Assembly (NCBI RefSeq): GCF_900106055.1 | Contig: NZ_LT629792.1 | Coordinates: 496,001 to 560,000 of the forward strand | DNA: 64,000 nucleotides | Direction: 5' to 3' | Origin: Schaalia radingae | Lineage (GTDB): Bacteria; Actinomycetota; Actinomycetes; Actinomycetales; Actinomycetaceae | In this document: positions 26,838 through 36,306 of the stretch, in pieces | Position numbering within the stretch: the stretch's first letter is position 1 | How the letters are laid out: each line of letters starts with the position of its first letter | The notes under the pieces: model-generated | Databases searched by the model: none | What the model saw: the letters and a program-made list of their open reading frames with translations, nothing else | What the model was told of the DNA's origin: nothing | Translations under genes and position numbers: made by a program

Positions 26838-27620
26838 GTGACCATAAAAATTGCTCAAGAGCGACATCGATACATCATTCAGGAGATTCGGTCTAGCGGT
26901 AGTGTTTCCACACTAGACCTAGCCCGCACATTACGGGTTTCCGGGGAAACCATCCGGCGCGATTTCGCTTATCTAGAACAGCAGGGTTTCCTTCATAGAG
27001 TTTATGGCGGTGCGATACTAACTGATTTAAAGGTAACCACTGAACCCGGTTTTCACGAACGACGCTCAATCAACCCTCGTGCTAAATCTGAAATCGGTCG
27101 AACCGCCGCAGAGCTTCTCAATGATGAGACTTCTATTTTTATTGACGTAGGCACAACTGCAGAAACCATAGCAGCCGCCCTCCCCCCGCAATGGAAGGGA
27201 ACAGTATTCACAAACTCTCTTCTCGTGGCCGAAGCACTCCCCTCCCGCAACAAGGTAGAGACTATTCTCACGCCTGGAATTCTAAACCAGGAAGAGAGGT
27301 ACGTTAGGGGATCTTCTACCGCATTGTTTCTAGACCGAATTCATTTCGACACCGCATTCATTTCTTGCGGAGGAATTGATATTGCGGGCGCAACCGACTT
27401 TGACGCGGATACAATTGAGCTCAAGCGCATTGCCGCCTCAAGATCTAATCAGACTTTCATTGTTGCCGACTCGACGAAGCATAATCGCATGGGCACATTC
27501 GAGGTTTCGCGCTGGTACGAGCTGTCAGGACTCATCACAAACGAATCCCCACCGGAGAGAATACGAACGACTATAGTGCAATCCGGCGGGCGAGTAATAA
27601 CCCCTAATATGCGTACCTGA
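26838..27620 (+). CDS. DeoR family regulator of the polyol operon
   Basis: Transcriptional repressor responsive to a phosphorylated sugar, about 260 residues. The helix-turn-helix is GSVSTLDLARTLRVSGETIR, followed by RDFAYLEQQGFLHRVYGGAI, the standard DeoR N-terminus. The effector domain carries IFIDVGTTAETIAAALP and FISCGGID. I favour the GTG at 26838 (MTIKIAQERHRYI); the ATG at 26829 adds three residues. It diverges from the FGGY kinase across about 165 bases that must hold both promoters, so it very probably controls that operon. Confidence 0.88.
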   Translation: MTIKIAQERHRYIIQEIRSSGSVSTLDLARTLRVSGETIRRDFAYLEQQGFLHRVYGGAILTDLKVTTEPGFHERRSINPRAKSEIGRTAAELLNDETSIFIDVGTTAETIAAALPPQWKGTVFTNSLLVAEALPSRNKVETILTPGILNQEERYVRGSSTALFLDRIHFDTAFISCGGIDIAGATDFDADTIELKRIAASRSNQTFIVADSTKHNRMGTFEVSRWYELSGLITNESPPERIRTTIVQSGGRVITPNMRT

Positions 27621-27659
27621 GCCGTTCTGAAAAAGTTTTTCTGGCGAACCTGCCCCGCA

Positions 27660-27911
27660 TCACCCAACCGACAGTGGGCAACCTGCGCAGTGGACTTTCA
27701 CCTCTTGGGAAGTTCCACCGCCGCAGGCTCCCAAGCCGGATGAACACAGTGATCCTGCGCTTTGCAAGCGCCCCGACCGGTTCAAGTGGTCGACCATCAC
27801 TTGCGCAATCTCAACCCGCAACCCCGCCCGCTGGGCGGCAGACTCCAAGGTTGCGCCTTGTCTAAGCTCATCCATCAGCCGGTAAAGAGGCGGCTGGTTC
27901 CGGACAATCAC
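27660..27911 (-). CDS. FeoC-like small protein
   Basis: An 83-residue protein with a winged-helix-like N-terminus (LYRLMDELRQGATLESAAQR) and a cysteine-rich tail (SLCSSG, GACGGG, VHCAGCPL) that may bind an Fe-S cluster, as described for FeoC of the Feo system. It overlaps the 3' end of feoB by 4 bases. Identification rests on position, size and cysteine content. Confidence 0.7.
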   Translation of the reverse strand: MIVRNQPPLYRLMDELRQGATLESAAQRAGLRVEIAQVMVDHLNRSGRLQSAGSLCSSGLGACGGGTSQEVKVHCAGCPLSVG

Positions 27912-30131
27912 CAGAACAGCCTACCAACCTGGAACACCAGCACTGCCAGCAACCAGGCTGCAGCCAACTGAACGACCACTGCCCCAATCGTCCAGCGCGC
28001 CCCAATCTGACGCTTTTGCTCCGCAACCGTAGCCAAACACGGTGTGTAAGTCAGAACGAACACGAGGAAGCCAAACGCTGCCAAAGACGCGTACTGCTCG
28101 CCCGCAGTCCTCTCAAATGATGCCGTCACCAGCTCGGGTAGCGAACCAAGATCGTCGCCCCCGTCCTCCGCGTCACCTGCCGCGGACTCATCCAGGTTGT
28201 AGGAAGTCACAATCGAAGAGATAAGCGTTTCCTTCGCCACAAAGCCCGTCATCAACGCGCCAGTCATGTGCCAATCACCAAAACCAGCGGGCTGGAATAC
28301 AGGTTCAAGAACGCGCGCGGTGGAGCCGTACAAGGAGTTCTCCATTGGCAACTCCTCATCAGCGAAGGAGTAGCCCTTTGCCATCGGGATTGCGCTCATC
28401 AACCACACCACAAGAGTCATTACTACGATGATCTTGCCGGCGCCCTTCACAAACGCCCACGCCCGGTTCCAAGTATTTTGCAAAATCACGAGAATACGCG
28501 GCATCTGGTAAGCCGGCAGCACCAGCATCAGTGGAGCCCTCGACTCCCCCTTCGTGATGAACGGCTTCAGCACGAGCGCTCCGAGCACCACCATGAACAG
28601 CGACAAAACGTACATCAAGAACACGACATTGCCAGCGTTATCTGCAAAGAAGATTCGCGCGATCATCAAATAGATCGTGAGCCTAGCAGCGCAGGAGGTG
28701 TAGGGAATGATGAGCGTTAACCAACCGCTGCTTGGCGTTTGGTAGCGTGCGAGTTGCCGCAAGCGACGGCAAGTTGCATCCAAAGCCCATAATCAGAGGT
28801 AAGATTACTCGCCCATCCAGGCCGATCATGCGCATAACGCGATCCCCTAGGAACGCTGCGCGCGCCATGTAGCCAGAGTCTTCCAAGATCGCGATCGCCA
28901 AGAAGATCACGAACATGAGCGGAACGAACGAGGCAACTACGCCCAGGCCAACTGCGAGACCGTTAACAAACAGCGACTCAACCCAAGTGCCGGACAAGCC
29001 CACGCCTGCGAACGCAAACTTCAAAAGGTTAGCTAGTGAGAAAGCGCCTTCGTCGGTGCTGGAAAACAGCCCATCGAAGAAGTCTTGCACGGGGCCAACC
29101 CAGTTACCCGCGGCTTGGAATAGAAGCCACATGAGCAAGAAGAATACCGGGATGCCAACCAGCGGATGAAGAAGGAGGGAATCAATCTTGTCTGAACGAG
29201 ACGGTTTACGCGCAGAGTCGCGTTTACGTCCCGCCTGTTCCTCAACCCGCTCAACCCAGGCAAACAGTTTTGCCGCGCGATCAAACTCGGACGTATCAGC
29301 CAAGCGCGCCGCTTCCACCGAAGAATCCGCCGGCCCCTTACTGGTATTTTCTGCCGCGGAACAACCGCAATCTACCGCGCTCATGACCGGAGCGCCCTCA
29401 CCAATGCCCAAAATCTGCGGGGACTTCAACTTATCAATCTGTTCGAAAGCTGCCTGCGCTGCCACCTGGTTAAATCCGGGAGCAGTCGGATCGGGCAGAA
29501 TCGACTTTACGCGGGGCCGAGAAATCAGAGCGGAACGGATCATGTCTTCAACCGCGCGCACTCCCTGCTTCGTGCGCACATCCGCCGCCAAAATCGGGAT
29601 GCCGAGCGTGTTTGAAAGTGCGGCCGCATCAACTACCTCGCCCTCGTGCTCGACAACATCCGCCATCGTTATAACGCCAACCATCGGGCGCCCCGTTTGT
29701 GCTACCTGGCCAAGCAAGTACAAGCTGCGCGTCATTGCCGAGGCATCCAGCATCATGACCACAAGGTCAATAGACTGGCCCGACGCCATGTCCGTAGCAG
29801 ACCCTGTTGCACCTGCCAAGGTATCGACGACGACTTGTTCGTCCTCAGAATTGGCCACCAGCGAGTAGGTGCCGGGAAGGTCAATTACACGTGCTCCCAG
29901 CGCCGTAGAACGACCCTGCATGAGCTCCACGGTTGTACCCGGAGCGTTCACAACCGCCTGATGAGCACCCGTAACCGCGTTAAAGAAGGTGGACTTACCA
30001 ACATTTGGGTTACCAACCAGCACTACGGTGTCACGGGGATGGCGAACATCCTTGACGTCTAAGAGAACAGACCTGGCCTGCGGGTTATCGCAAGACTGCG
30101 GATTTCCTGGCGAACACTTTGGGCAACTCAC
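27908..30131 (-). pseudogene. feoB: Ferrous iron transporter FeoB, frameshifted
   Basis: GTP-dependent Fe2+ permease. The N-terminal G domain has GNPNVGKSTFF and DLPGTYS, preceded by a cysteine-rich start (MSCPKCSPGNPQSC). Membrane helices and gate motifs follow (LPLIMGFGCNLPSLAATRTL). The frame then breaks: the expected AKQR-WLTLIIPYTSCAARL is split because one extra base lies in CCAACCG at 28721-28727 (an extra T in CGGTTGG on the coding strand). The rest (28720 to 27908) is intact in another frame. Removing one base restores a 740-residue protein. It is either a recent inactivating mutation or a sequencing error; flanking feoA and feoC-like genes are intact. GTG start overlaps feoA. Confidence 0.88.
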
Positions 30132-30352
30132 TTAACTAACTCCACGTCAATCAATTTTGAAGAACGATGGTCTACCGCGACTCGCGTTCCTCCGATATTT
30201 AGGACCATGCCTCCAAAGGCGGCGCGGTTTACGACAGTGAAATGCGCTCCTGAACGCAGGCCCAGTTCTTGCACCCGTAGCTGATAACACGGTTGGATTT
30301 CAACATTTTGCAGCTGGCCAGTATCGCCGCGCTTACACTCAGAAAGTTTCAC
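30128..30352 (-). CDS. feoA: Ferrous iron transport protein FeoA
   Basis: SH3-like cytosolic partner of FeoB, 74 residues from the GTG at 30352 (MKLSECKRGDTGQLQNVEIQ). I prefer this start because the longer TTG start at 30388 would place a DtxR-like operator inside the coding region. Typical FeoA elements follow: LRVQELGLRSGAHFTVVNRA and NIGGTRVAVDH. It overlaps feoB by 4 bases, and feoA-feoB-feoC form one operon. Confidence 0.88.
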   Translation of the reverse strand: MKLSECKRGDTGQLQNVEIQPCYQLRVQELGLRSGAHFTVVNRAAFGGMVLNIGGTRVAVDHRSSKLIDVELVK

Positions 30353-30362
30353 ACCGAAAAGA

Positions 30363-30381
30363 TTAGATACGGCATACCTAA
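30363..30381. promoter_or_regulatory. DtxR/IdeR-like iron box upstream of feoA
   Basis: TTAGATACGGCATACCTAA is a near-perfect 19-bp dyad that matches the actinobacterial DtxR consensus TTAGGTTAGGCTAACCTAA at both outer arms (TTAG...CCTAA). It lies 11 bases before the chosen feoA start, so iron-loaded DtxR would block transcription. Confidence 0.65.
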
Positions 30382-30561
30382 CCTGCAACGACCGTTGCGT
30401 AAATCAACCCACCTCAAGAACGCCAAAATCGCTTTTTCGCGTGATTGCAGGCGAATTTATCAATGCTCCAAGTGCCCATAACCGTAACAATACAGGAATT
30501 ACCCAACAATATACGATCGTAAATGCCTGTATTCATGAAACGTTTATGTTTCATAAATAGT

Positions 30562-30604
30562 GTTGGGGCTGGAGAAAGGTTTTAAAACTCTCTCCAGCCC
30601 CAAC
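30562..30604. terminator. Hairpin upstream of the feo operon
   Basis: Perfect 14-bp arms, GTTGGGGCTGGAGA and TCTCCAGCCCCAAC, around a 15-base A/T-rich loop. It could terminate leftward transcription entering from the region at 30620-31700 before the feo promoter. No clear T-run follows on either strand. Confidence 0.55.
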
Positions 30605-30719
30605 TACAAAGAAGCTGTCAGTTAAGCTCGTTAGAAGCCCTGATTAGCCCTCCATTACCGCTGCGCGGCCGGCCTCTAGACGAGCTACCGGAACGCGCAG
30701 GCAGGACGGCGAGTGCGGG

Positions 30720-30917
30720 GTGAGCCGGCCGGTAGAAAAATACATTGACCAGCAGGTGGCACGCATGTGGATCAGTCGCGACACGTACGCAGCCCTGGAG
30801 GACATGTATGCAGGCGACTCGTGGATGATCGCAGGCGACCTGGACTTGCCAGTGTGGGTCATACACGCATACCAGGACATGCTAGAAACATCAGAAAATT
30901 ACCTCGCCGCCTGGTAG
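30720..30917 (+). CDS. Small 65-aa protein of unknown function
   Basis: A GTG-started frame (MSRPVEKYIDQQVARMW...) with codon usage like the surrounding genes. The protein is acidic and aromatic-rich (WMIAGDLDLPVWVIHAYQDM) and has no signal peptide or known motif. It precedes the Ltp lipoprotein by 60 bases in the same direction. It may be a small phage-type gene or a remnant. I cannot assign a function. Confidence 0.4.
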   Translation: MSRPVEKYIDQQVARMWISRDTYAALEDMYAGDSWMIAGDLDLPVWVIHAYQDMLETSENYLAAW

Positions 30918-30977
30918 GCGGGGTAGTGTGTAGTAGCCAGACCATATTTTTCATGTGAGTTCAAAGGAGAAAACACA

Positions 30978-31631
30978 ATGACCAGCCAGCAGCAGCCGTT
31001 TCCCGCGCCCGGACAACCAGTCCCACAGCCTCAACCGGCTAAAAAACCGTTCTACCAAAAATGGTGGTTTATAGCTCTCATCATTATTATCCTCGTCCCC
31101 GCTATCGCTCAGGCGTGCGGCGGCGGCAGTAAAAATGCTTCGACCGAGCAGTCATCCATGCCGGCAGCGGCTCAGTCGGTCTCTCAGGAGTCAGGCCAGT
31201 CAGCGGCGGCCGAGGCGGAGCAGTCTGCTCCACCGGAGCCCGCCGAGGCGGAGCAGTCAGCTCCGGCAGAACCTGCCGAGGCAGTAGCGGCAGCTCCGGT
31301 TGAGAAGGTTCAGCCAGCCGAGGAGAAGGTACCAGCCGAATACAAGGCGGCACTGCGAACAGCCGAATCCTACTCAGAGACCATGCACATGTCGAAGCAG
31401 GGAATTTATGATCAGCTGGTGTCTGAGTTTGAACAGTATCCGCCTGAGGCCGCTCAGTATGCGATAGACAATATGGTCGCCGATTGGAATCAGAATGCCC
31501 TGGAAACGGCTAAGAGCTACAGGGAGACGATGGACATGTCGAATGGCGCGATTTACGATCAGCTGGTGTCTGAATTTGAGCAGTTTACGGAGGACGAGGC
31601 TCAGTACGCTATGGATCATATTGACGGGTAG
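30978..31631 (+). CDS. Ltp-type superinfection-exclusion lipoprotein
   Basis: Surface protein of 217 residues. A proline-rich N-terminus (1-27) is followed by one membrane segment (WWFIALIIIILVPAIAQACG) ending in a lipobox-like AQAC, then an Ala/Glu/Pro-rich linker (about 55-120). Two tandem helix-turn-helix-like repeats follow, ALRTAESYSETMHMSKQGIY / DQLVSEFEQYPPEAAQYAID and ALETAKSYRETMDMSNGAIY / DQLVSEFEQFTEDEAQYAMD. These repeats define the Ltp family, first described on temperate phage TP-J34, which blocks DNA injection by other phages. AAAGGAG precedes the ATG. It lies 71 bases from the right attachment repeat, a typical prophage or island edge position. Confidence 0.85.
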   Translation: MTSQQQPFPAPGQPVPQPQPAKKPFYQKWWFIALIIIILVPAIAQACGGGSKNASTEQSSMPAAAQSVSQESGQSAAAEAEQSAPPEPAEAEQSAPAEPAEAVAAAPVEKVQPAEEKVPAEYKAALRTAESYSETMHMSKQGIYDQLVSEFEQYPPEAAQYAIDNMVADWNQNALETAKSYRETMDMSNGAIYDQLVSEFEQFTEDEAQYAMDHIDG

Positions 31632-31701
31632 GGCATGTGCGGGGCACGCTGCCATCGCAGTTTTAGCGTTTGTGCTGGTCACGGGTGGTGGCGGCGCTGT
31701 C

Positions 31702-31718
31702 TCCCCCCATCTCCACTA
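31702..31718 (+). repeat. Right attachment repeat of the ssrA island (attR)
   Basis: Exact copy of the last 17 bases of ssrA (TCCCCCCATCTCCACTA), detached from any tmRNA body. It is followed directly by a strong terminator, as would be expected if this is the original chromosomal 3' end of ssrA left behind by integration. Confidence 0.8.
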
Positions 31719-31719
31719 T

Positions 31720-31760
31720 TAGGACGTTCATTTTGGTACAAAGTGAACGTCCTATTTTTT
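31720..31760 (+). terminator. Displaced ssrA terminator
   Basis: Stem TAGGACGTTCA (31720-31730) / TGAACGTCCTA (31744-31754), with inner pairing across the loop, followed by six T residues. It starts one base after the right 17-bp repeat. Nothing immediately upstream needs it except the ssrA fragment, so it is most simply the ancestral ssrA terminator. Confidence 0.8.
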
Positions 31761-32286
31761 ATGCCATAAGATGTGACGTTTCGCCTTGTCGGGGCAGCTT
31801 TATTGCTTTCGGAAGTCTTCTTGGTTAGGTATTTGACTTATCGTTGGCTTGGCACAGTTTGTCAGATTTCTAGAGGCCGGAAGGCTCCGAGAAGCAAGCT
31901 ACAAAAAATATGTCTATCCGCCAAAAGTGTGCGAGTCGCTAAAAGCTTTGGGGTTTCACAGAATAGATCTATAATTTAGAGCAGCCGTAGAGTAACTGCC
32001 CGAAGCCAGACCTTCTAAATTAAGCAATAAAAGTTGTCATGTTTTTTGCAGACATTCATTCCAAATCACCGTTGATGGATGATTTGATTACCAAAAAATC
32101 ACGTATGCATAAGAATTTCAATAGCTAAAATGTATTTAATGAACGTCTAGCTAATGTGTTTTATCTGTTTAGCTATATTCCTGTAGCTGTCACCACCTAC
32201 CTGAGCTCAACGGGCTGGTTTTCTGGATGACGTAGTGGTACTTTGAGGGGAATAGATTTAACTAGCACACTGGACAGGAAGGTCTA
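31761..32286. other. AT-rich non-coding stretch beyond the island
   Basis: About 525 bases, clearly richer in A/T than the core genome. I see no convincing reading frame or integrase remnant. TAGACGTTCATT, the core of the ssrA terminator arm, occurs inverted at 32138-32149. The 3' part presumably holds the promoter of the surface-protein gene. Confidence 0.4.
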
Positions 32287-34560
32287 ATGCGCAACTTCAA
32301 GGACAAGCCCGGTTTTCTTGAAACGTTCGCCGGCGGAGCGCTGCTTAAACCAGCTCATCTTCTTACAGAACTACTGATCCTAACCTTGGTCTGCGCTTTG
32401 GGCTTCACGCTATCGAGCCCGTCTATGGCTCATGCCGAGGATCTACAGAGTAGCTCCCGGGATGACGAACAAAGCGCCAGTCCGACGCCGGTAAGCACTC
32501 CAGAAGTTGTAACTGATACCCAGTCTGGCGATGGTCTAGAGATCGGACCGGAGACTGTCGATCAACCCGTGCGTCAATCAACTTTACCGGCACCGACCAT
32601 TCGCAAGGTCTTTTACCACGCCACAACTATTTCCGGCGCTAATGTACAACGAAAAAGAGTTGGTGGAAAGGTTAAAAGGTCGACTGTATATGTGACCCTA
32701 AAAGGTAAGGATGGCAACGAAAAAGCCACTGTTTCTGTTACCCCTAAAAGTGGAACAGCTTGGACGGTAAGTCTACCTAACGGCGTTAAAGTTGCACCAG
32801 GTGATACCGTCACTGCCTATCAAACTTTGGATGGCGCTACATCTGGTGTGGTGACCGCAAATGCTGAGCCATCCATGGCATTCTCGAATAAAGACAAGAT
32901 CAAAATGCCGGTAGGAGAAATCTGGATTGAACACCCGGACGCTAACCTTGTAAATAATGATGAGCAAGCAGAAGCTATTGAAATGCTGAAGAAAGCTAAT
33001 CCGGACATTGCGAACGACTTTAACCTTGACAAAATTAAATTCTCTATCGATTACACGGACCATGCCTACTATGAAGTGACCTATACAGATGGATCAACCT
33101 CCGGAAAAATTGAAGCTCCGGACGTAATAATCAAACAGGTAACGGAAACATCTGTGGCTCCGATAATAGGAAAAGTCCAGGTGACAGACGGGCAGATTAT
33201 CGTTACATTTGCTAAAGAAGTTGCCCAAGGAACAAAATTTAGTTTTGTCAAACAATTTACCGATGGAGAGGACAGGAATTTTTCCCAAAATGGAAGCTGT
33301 ATAGTGGACAAATCTAACTCACAAGAGATGTCTCAAGCAGTAACCGTTGACGGCAAAAAAGTTACTTTCCCAATCACGGATAAGGTTAACGATTTAAAAC
33401 TCGGAACAGAGTTCGGTATCGTTGTCAAAGAGCCACATAAATTCCGTTCTTGCGCGAAGTCTGAGCCGGTAATAACAACCCCCGACAAAGTCGCCGTGAG
33501 AGATCCTCACAAATTAACGGATGCCGATAAACAAGCCATCGATAAAGCTATTCGAGATGCCAATACGGTAAATGGCGTATCTAAGCTTCCCGATGGAACT
33601 GGATTTTTAACCGATCCTGCGTTTATCGAGTTTGATAAAGACGGAAACGTTACAATAATCAGCCCTAATGATGTGGAAACTGATTGGGATAATGACGGCA
33701 ATCCGATATATGTAAAAAATCCTGATGGAACCTATAAAGTAAATGATGTATCCAAAGTCACTAAAATCCCTGCCAAAGATCTGGTAAAAAATATCGCTCC
33801 GAAATCTCCTGCGATTGCGGTAGATACGGATAAGGGTGAGGTAACTATTACCCCGCCAGCCTATGAAAACCCGGGTGATGATACCGACTTGGCATCCTAC
33901 ACCGTCACCTATAAGGATGCTTCAGGAGCGGAAAAAACCGTCACTGCAACTCGAACCGTAGACGAAACTTCCGGTAAGACCACGTGGACATCAGATGGTG
34001 CAACGGTTGATGCGAACACTGGTGTGATTACTCTGAAAGTTGAAGACATCGAAGTTGGTGGAACTGTCACGGCAAAAGCAAAAGATAATGGCGGACTAAT
34101 TCCCACTGAAGAACAGCCGCTTGAATCAGAACCGGCCAGCGAGACACTCGAAACTGCCACTGTTAGCTATGATCGTAACGGCGGAGTCGGCGATATGGAT
34201 GGCAAGACTTTAAACAAGGGCAGTAAGTACACGGTGTTGCCTAATGGTTTTACTGCTCCGGATGACTCCCAGGAATTTAAGGCTTGGGAAGTTGATGGTC
34301 AGGAAGTGGCGCCGGGCACCGAGATTACTGTTAATGGTGACACGGTCGTGAAGGCTGTGTGGAAGAAGGTCCAGGTTGATAACCCGAATGGTGGGAGCAA
34401 CAAGAACGGCGATGACGCCGTTAAAGCGTCTGAATCTCGCAAGTCTGGAAAGCTCTCGAAAACTGGATATGCTGGGATGCCGTATCAAGTCGCAGCGATG
34501 ATTCTTGCAGCCGGCGGATTACTGATTGCTGCTGGTAGGAAGAAAGTCAGAAAGGACTAA
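32287..34560 (+). CDS. LPXTG-type cell-wall-anchored surface protein
   Basis: Secreted protein of 757 residues. The long signal peptide has a hydrophobic core at about 28-45 (LLILTLVCALGFTLSS) and an AHA-type cleavage site near residue 50. A Ser/Thr/Pro-rich segment and several beta-rich domains follow. One region at about 410-500 (KLTDADKQAIDKAIRDAN, GTGFLTDPAFIEFDKDGNVT) resembles Rib-like adhesin modules. A Listeria/InlB-type B-repeat sits near 620-695 (VSYDRNGGVGDMDGKTL, FKAWEVDGQEVAPGT). The C-terminus is a sorting signal: LSKTG, a hydrophobic helix and RKKVRKD. It is less GC-rich than the core genes. Likely an adhesin; the ligand is unknown. Confidence 0.85.
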   Translation: MRNFKDKPGFLETFAGGALLKPAHLLTELLILTLVCALGFTLSSPSMAHAEDLQSSSRDDEQSASPTPVSTPEVVTDTQSGDGLEIGPETVDQPVRQSTLPAPTIRKVFYHATTISGANVQRKRVGGKVKRSTVYVTLKGKDGNEKATVSVTPKSGTAWTVSLPNGVKVAPGDTVTAYQTLDGATSGVVTANAEPSMAFSNKDKIKMPVGEIWIEHPDANLVNNDEQAEAIEMLKKANPDIANDFNLDKIKFSIDYTDHAYYEVTYTDGSTSGKIEAPDVIIKQVTETSVAPIIGKVQVTDGQIIVTFAKEVAQGTKFSFVKQFTDGEDRNFSQNGSCIVDKSNSQEMSQAVTVDGKKVTFPITDKVNDLKLGTEFGIVVKEPHKFRSCAKSEPVITTPDKVAVRDPHKLTDADKQAIDKAIRDANTVNGVSKLPDGTGFLTDPAFIEFDKDGNVTIISPNDVETDWDNDGNPIYVKNPDGTYKVNDVSKVTKIPAKDLVKNIAPKSPAIAVDTDKGEVTITPPAYENPGDDTDLASYTVTYKDASGAEKTVTATRTVDETSGKTTWTSDGATVDANTGVITLKVEDIEVGGTVTAKAKDNGGLIPTEEQPLESEPASETLETATVSYDRNGGVGDMDGKTLNKGSKYTVLPNGFTAPDDSQEFKAWEVDGQEVAPGTEITVNGDTVVKAVWKKVQVDNPNGGSNKNGDDAVKASESRKSGKLSKTGYAGMPYQVAAMILAAGGLLIAAGRKKVRKD

Positions 34561-34576
34561 AACTGAGAAGTTAAAG

Positions 34577-34625
34577 TAGCGTAAGCCGCCCATATGAGCA
34601 GTGAATATGGGCGGCTTCGCTATTT
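34577..34625 (+). terminator. Terminator after the surface-protein gene
   Basis: Stem GCCGCCCATAT (34585-34595) / ATATGGGCGGC (34604-34614), extendable outward to TAGCG/CGCTA, followed by ATTTTC. Confidence 0.85.
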
Positions 34626-35138
34626 TCAAGGAACTTGTAAATATCGAAGTAAGGAACTGCTTCTGCTCTCTGCAAAGCAAAATTTCCCAAGGTTCTTGTA
34701 GTAAGAGATTGCTTCGTGAGCTTAATTAACCACCGTCACTCGTGGTTTGGGGATCATACCCGAATTATGAGTATTAATGCGTTGTTATTGGGGTTTGATG
34801 AGGGGTATGAAGCTTTGAATTATTGTTCGACGAGCACTTGTGATCGACCGGTTTGGGGTGCCTGGCAGTTAAATCACGTACTGACATTACCTCTAAAACG
34901 CAAGCTGACTTGTTTATAAAACTGCTGCTAGAAGGATATTTTATTACGGAACTCGTGATAATTAAAACCTCTCTTGTCACTAAAACGGCCTGATGCTGGG
35001 AAGTTCGAGTACCTAAAGCGCAAGTTGCAGGCGAGATATATGGGCCAGATCCTTATCGATGGGATCTGCATTCCCTATAACTGGTGTAAATCAGACTGGG
35101 TTTGTGAGAGGGCATGCTATACCTAGCAAGGTTTTTCT
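34626..35138. other. Non-coding stretch before the IS3 remnant
   Basis: About 510 bases of mixed composition. No reading frame with recognisable protein features, no RNA gene and no clear IS terminal repeat were seen. It probably contains decayed mobile-element DNA. Confidence 0.35.
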
Positions 35139-36306
35139 ATAGCTATCAGTGCTTATGACCAGGAGACCAGGGAGCGGTCGGTGAAGATATGCTTTGATAT
35201 CCTTGCTGGCGGTGCCTCGTCGAAGCCGGCAGCTATTCGTGTTGTGGAAGCAAAGATGGGAATCGAAGCATCCACGTTGCGCAACTGGATGAGAAAGGCT
35301 GAACAGGCCGAGGCGCTGGAAGTAGCAGCCAGTGAGGCGGATAAAGATGCCGAACTTAACAAGCTACGCGAGGAAAATGCCCGGCTTGAGGAAGCCGACG
35401 AGATCTTGAAGCTGACGTCAGCTTTTTTGCCTAGGCGGAGCGTTACCGCGCTCAAGTGATTGTGAATTTTCTGCATATTCACCGGCACTTGTATTCCATC
35501 GAGCGGATGTGCCACGTGTTCAACGAGCACGAATACGACATTTCGCCAGCAACCTACTACCGTTACATCAGCCGGGTTGCCCCCCACACAGGCCGAACTC
35601 GAGGAAGCGTATGCTGCCCACAAGCTGTACACGCTGTGGGTGAAGGCGAGGCGCGTTTATGTGGCAGGCGCAAACTCTGGAAAGTATTCCTGCGCGCTGG
35701 ATGGTGGATTGGCCGTGACCAGGTACAACGACTGATGAACATCCTGGGAATCAAGCGTGCGCCGGAAGAAGTCGCAACGCACTCCGATCAGTGGCGGGCG
35801 GCGGATTTCACCTACGTTTCTACCTTGCAGGGTTGGGTGTGCGTCAGTTCTGTTGAGGACGTGTGCACCAGAGAAATCCTTGCAGTCGTCGACATCCAGA
35901 CGGATAACAGTCTGGTCGCATGTGCCTTGAGGCAGGCGTTGGCCACACGGAAGTGTCAGGACTCGTTCTTTAAGTCTGCTGGGGTCATACATCACTCCGA
36001 TGCGGGTAGTCAGTACACCTTGACTGATCTGCGCGACCTGCTGCAACGCCACGGGATGGATGGCTCAATCGGTGCCATTGGGGATGCCTACGACGATGGG
36101 CTGATGGAGTCAGTCATTGGGCGGTACAAGTCCGAGTTGATTCACGTTGAAGTTGCTGCCTGGGCCAACAGGCAAGAAGGGAGACCGCGATTATCGGCTG
36201 GGTCCACTGGTGCAATACCGACAGGTTGTATTCATCGATTGGGGACATCCCACCCGGTGAGAGATACACCAACCATTTTCAACACGCAGCCTTCAAGGCT
36301 GCCTAA
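35139..36306 (+). pseudogene. Degenerate IS3-family insertion sequence (orfA and orfB)
   Basis: The orfA-like frame (to 35459) reads YDQETRERSVKICFDI, then GIEASTLRNWMRKAEQAEAL, then a leucine-zipper-like LREENARLEEADEILKLTSA, the usual IS3 orfA layout, but no good start codon remains. The orfB-like part begins VNFLHIHRHLYSIERMCHVF and later shows ADFTYV, IHHSDAGSQYT and GDAYDDGLMESVIGRYKSEL, the D, D and E of the DDE integrase core. A shift occurs near 35590 (the HTH segment reads ELEEAYAAHKLYTLWVKAR in another frame), the stretch after GIKR is deleted, and the C-terminus (IIGWVHWCNTDRLYSSIGDI) is in a third frame. Non-functional. Confidence 0.85.

Noticed and set aside
31369..31620. Direct DNA repeats around 31380-31440 and 31510-31570 as possible CRISPR or mobile repeats
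   Set aside because: They are the two coding repeats of the Ltp protein; there are only two, with no spacers.
31773..31979. 68-residue frame after the island
   Set aside because: Low-complexity hydrophobic start and basic tail, no ribosome binding site, no recognisable family.
34716..34919. 67-residue frame before the IS3 remnant
   Set aside because: No ribosome binding site or protein features, and composition like the surrounding non-coding DNA.
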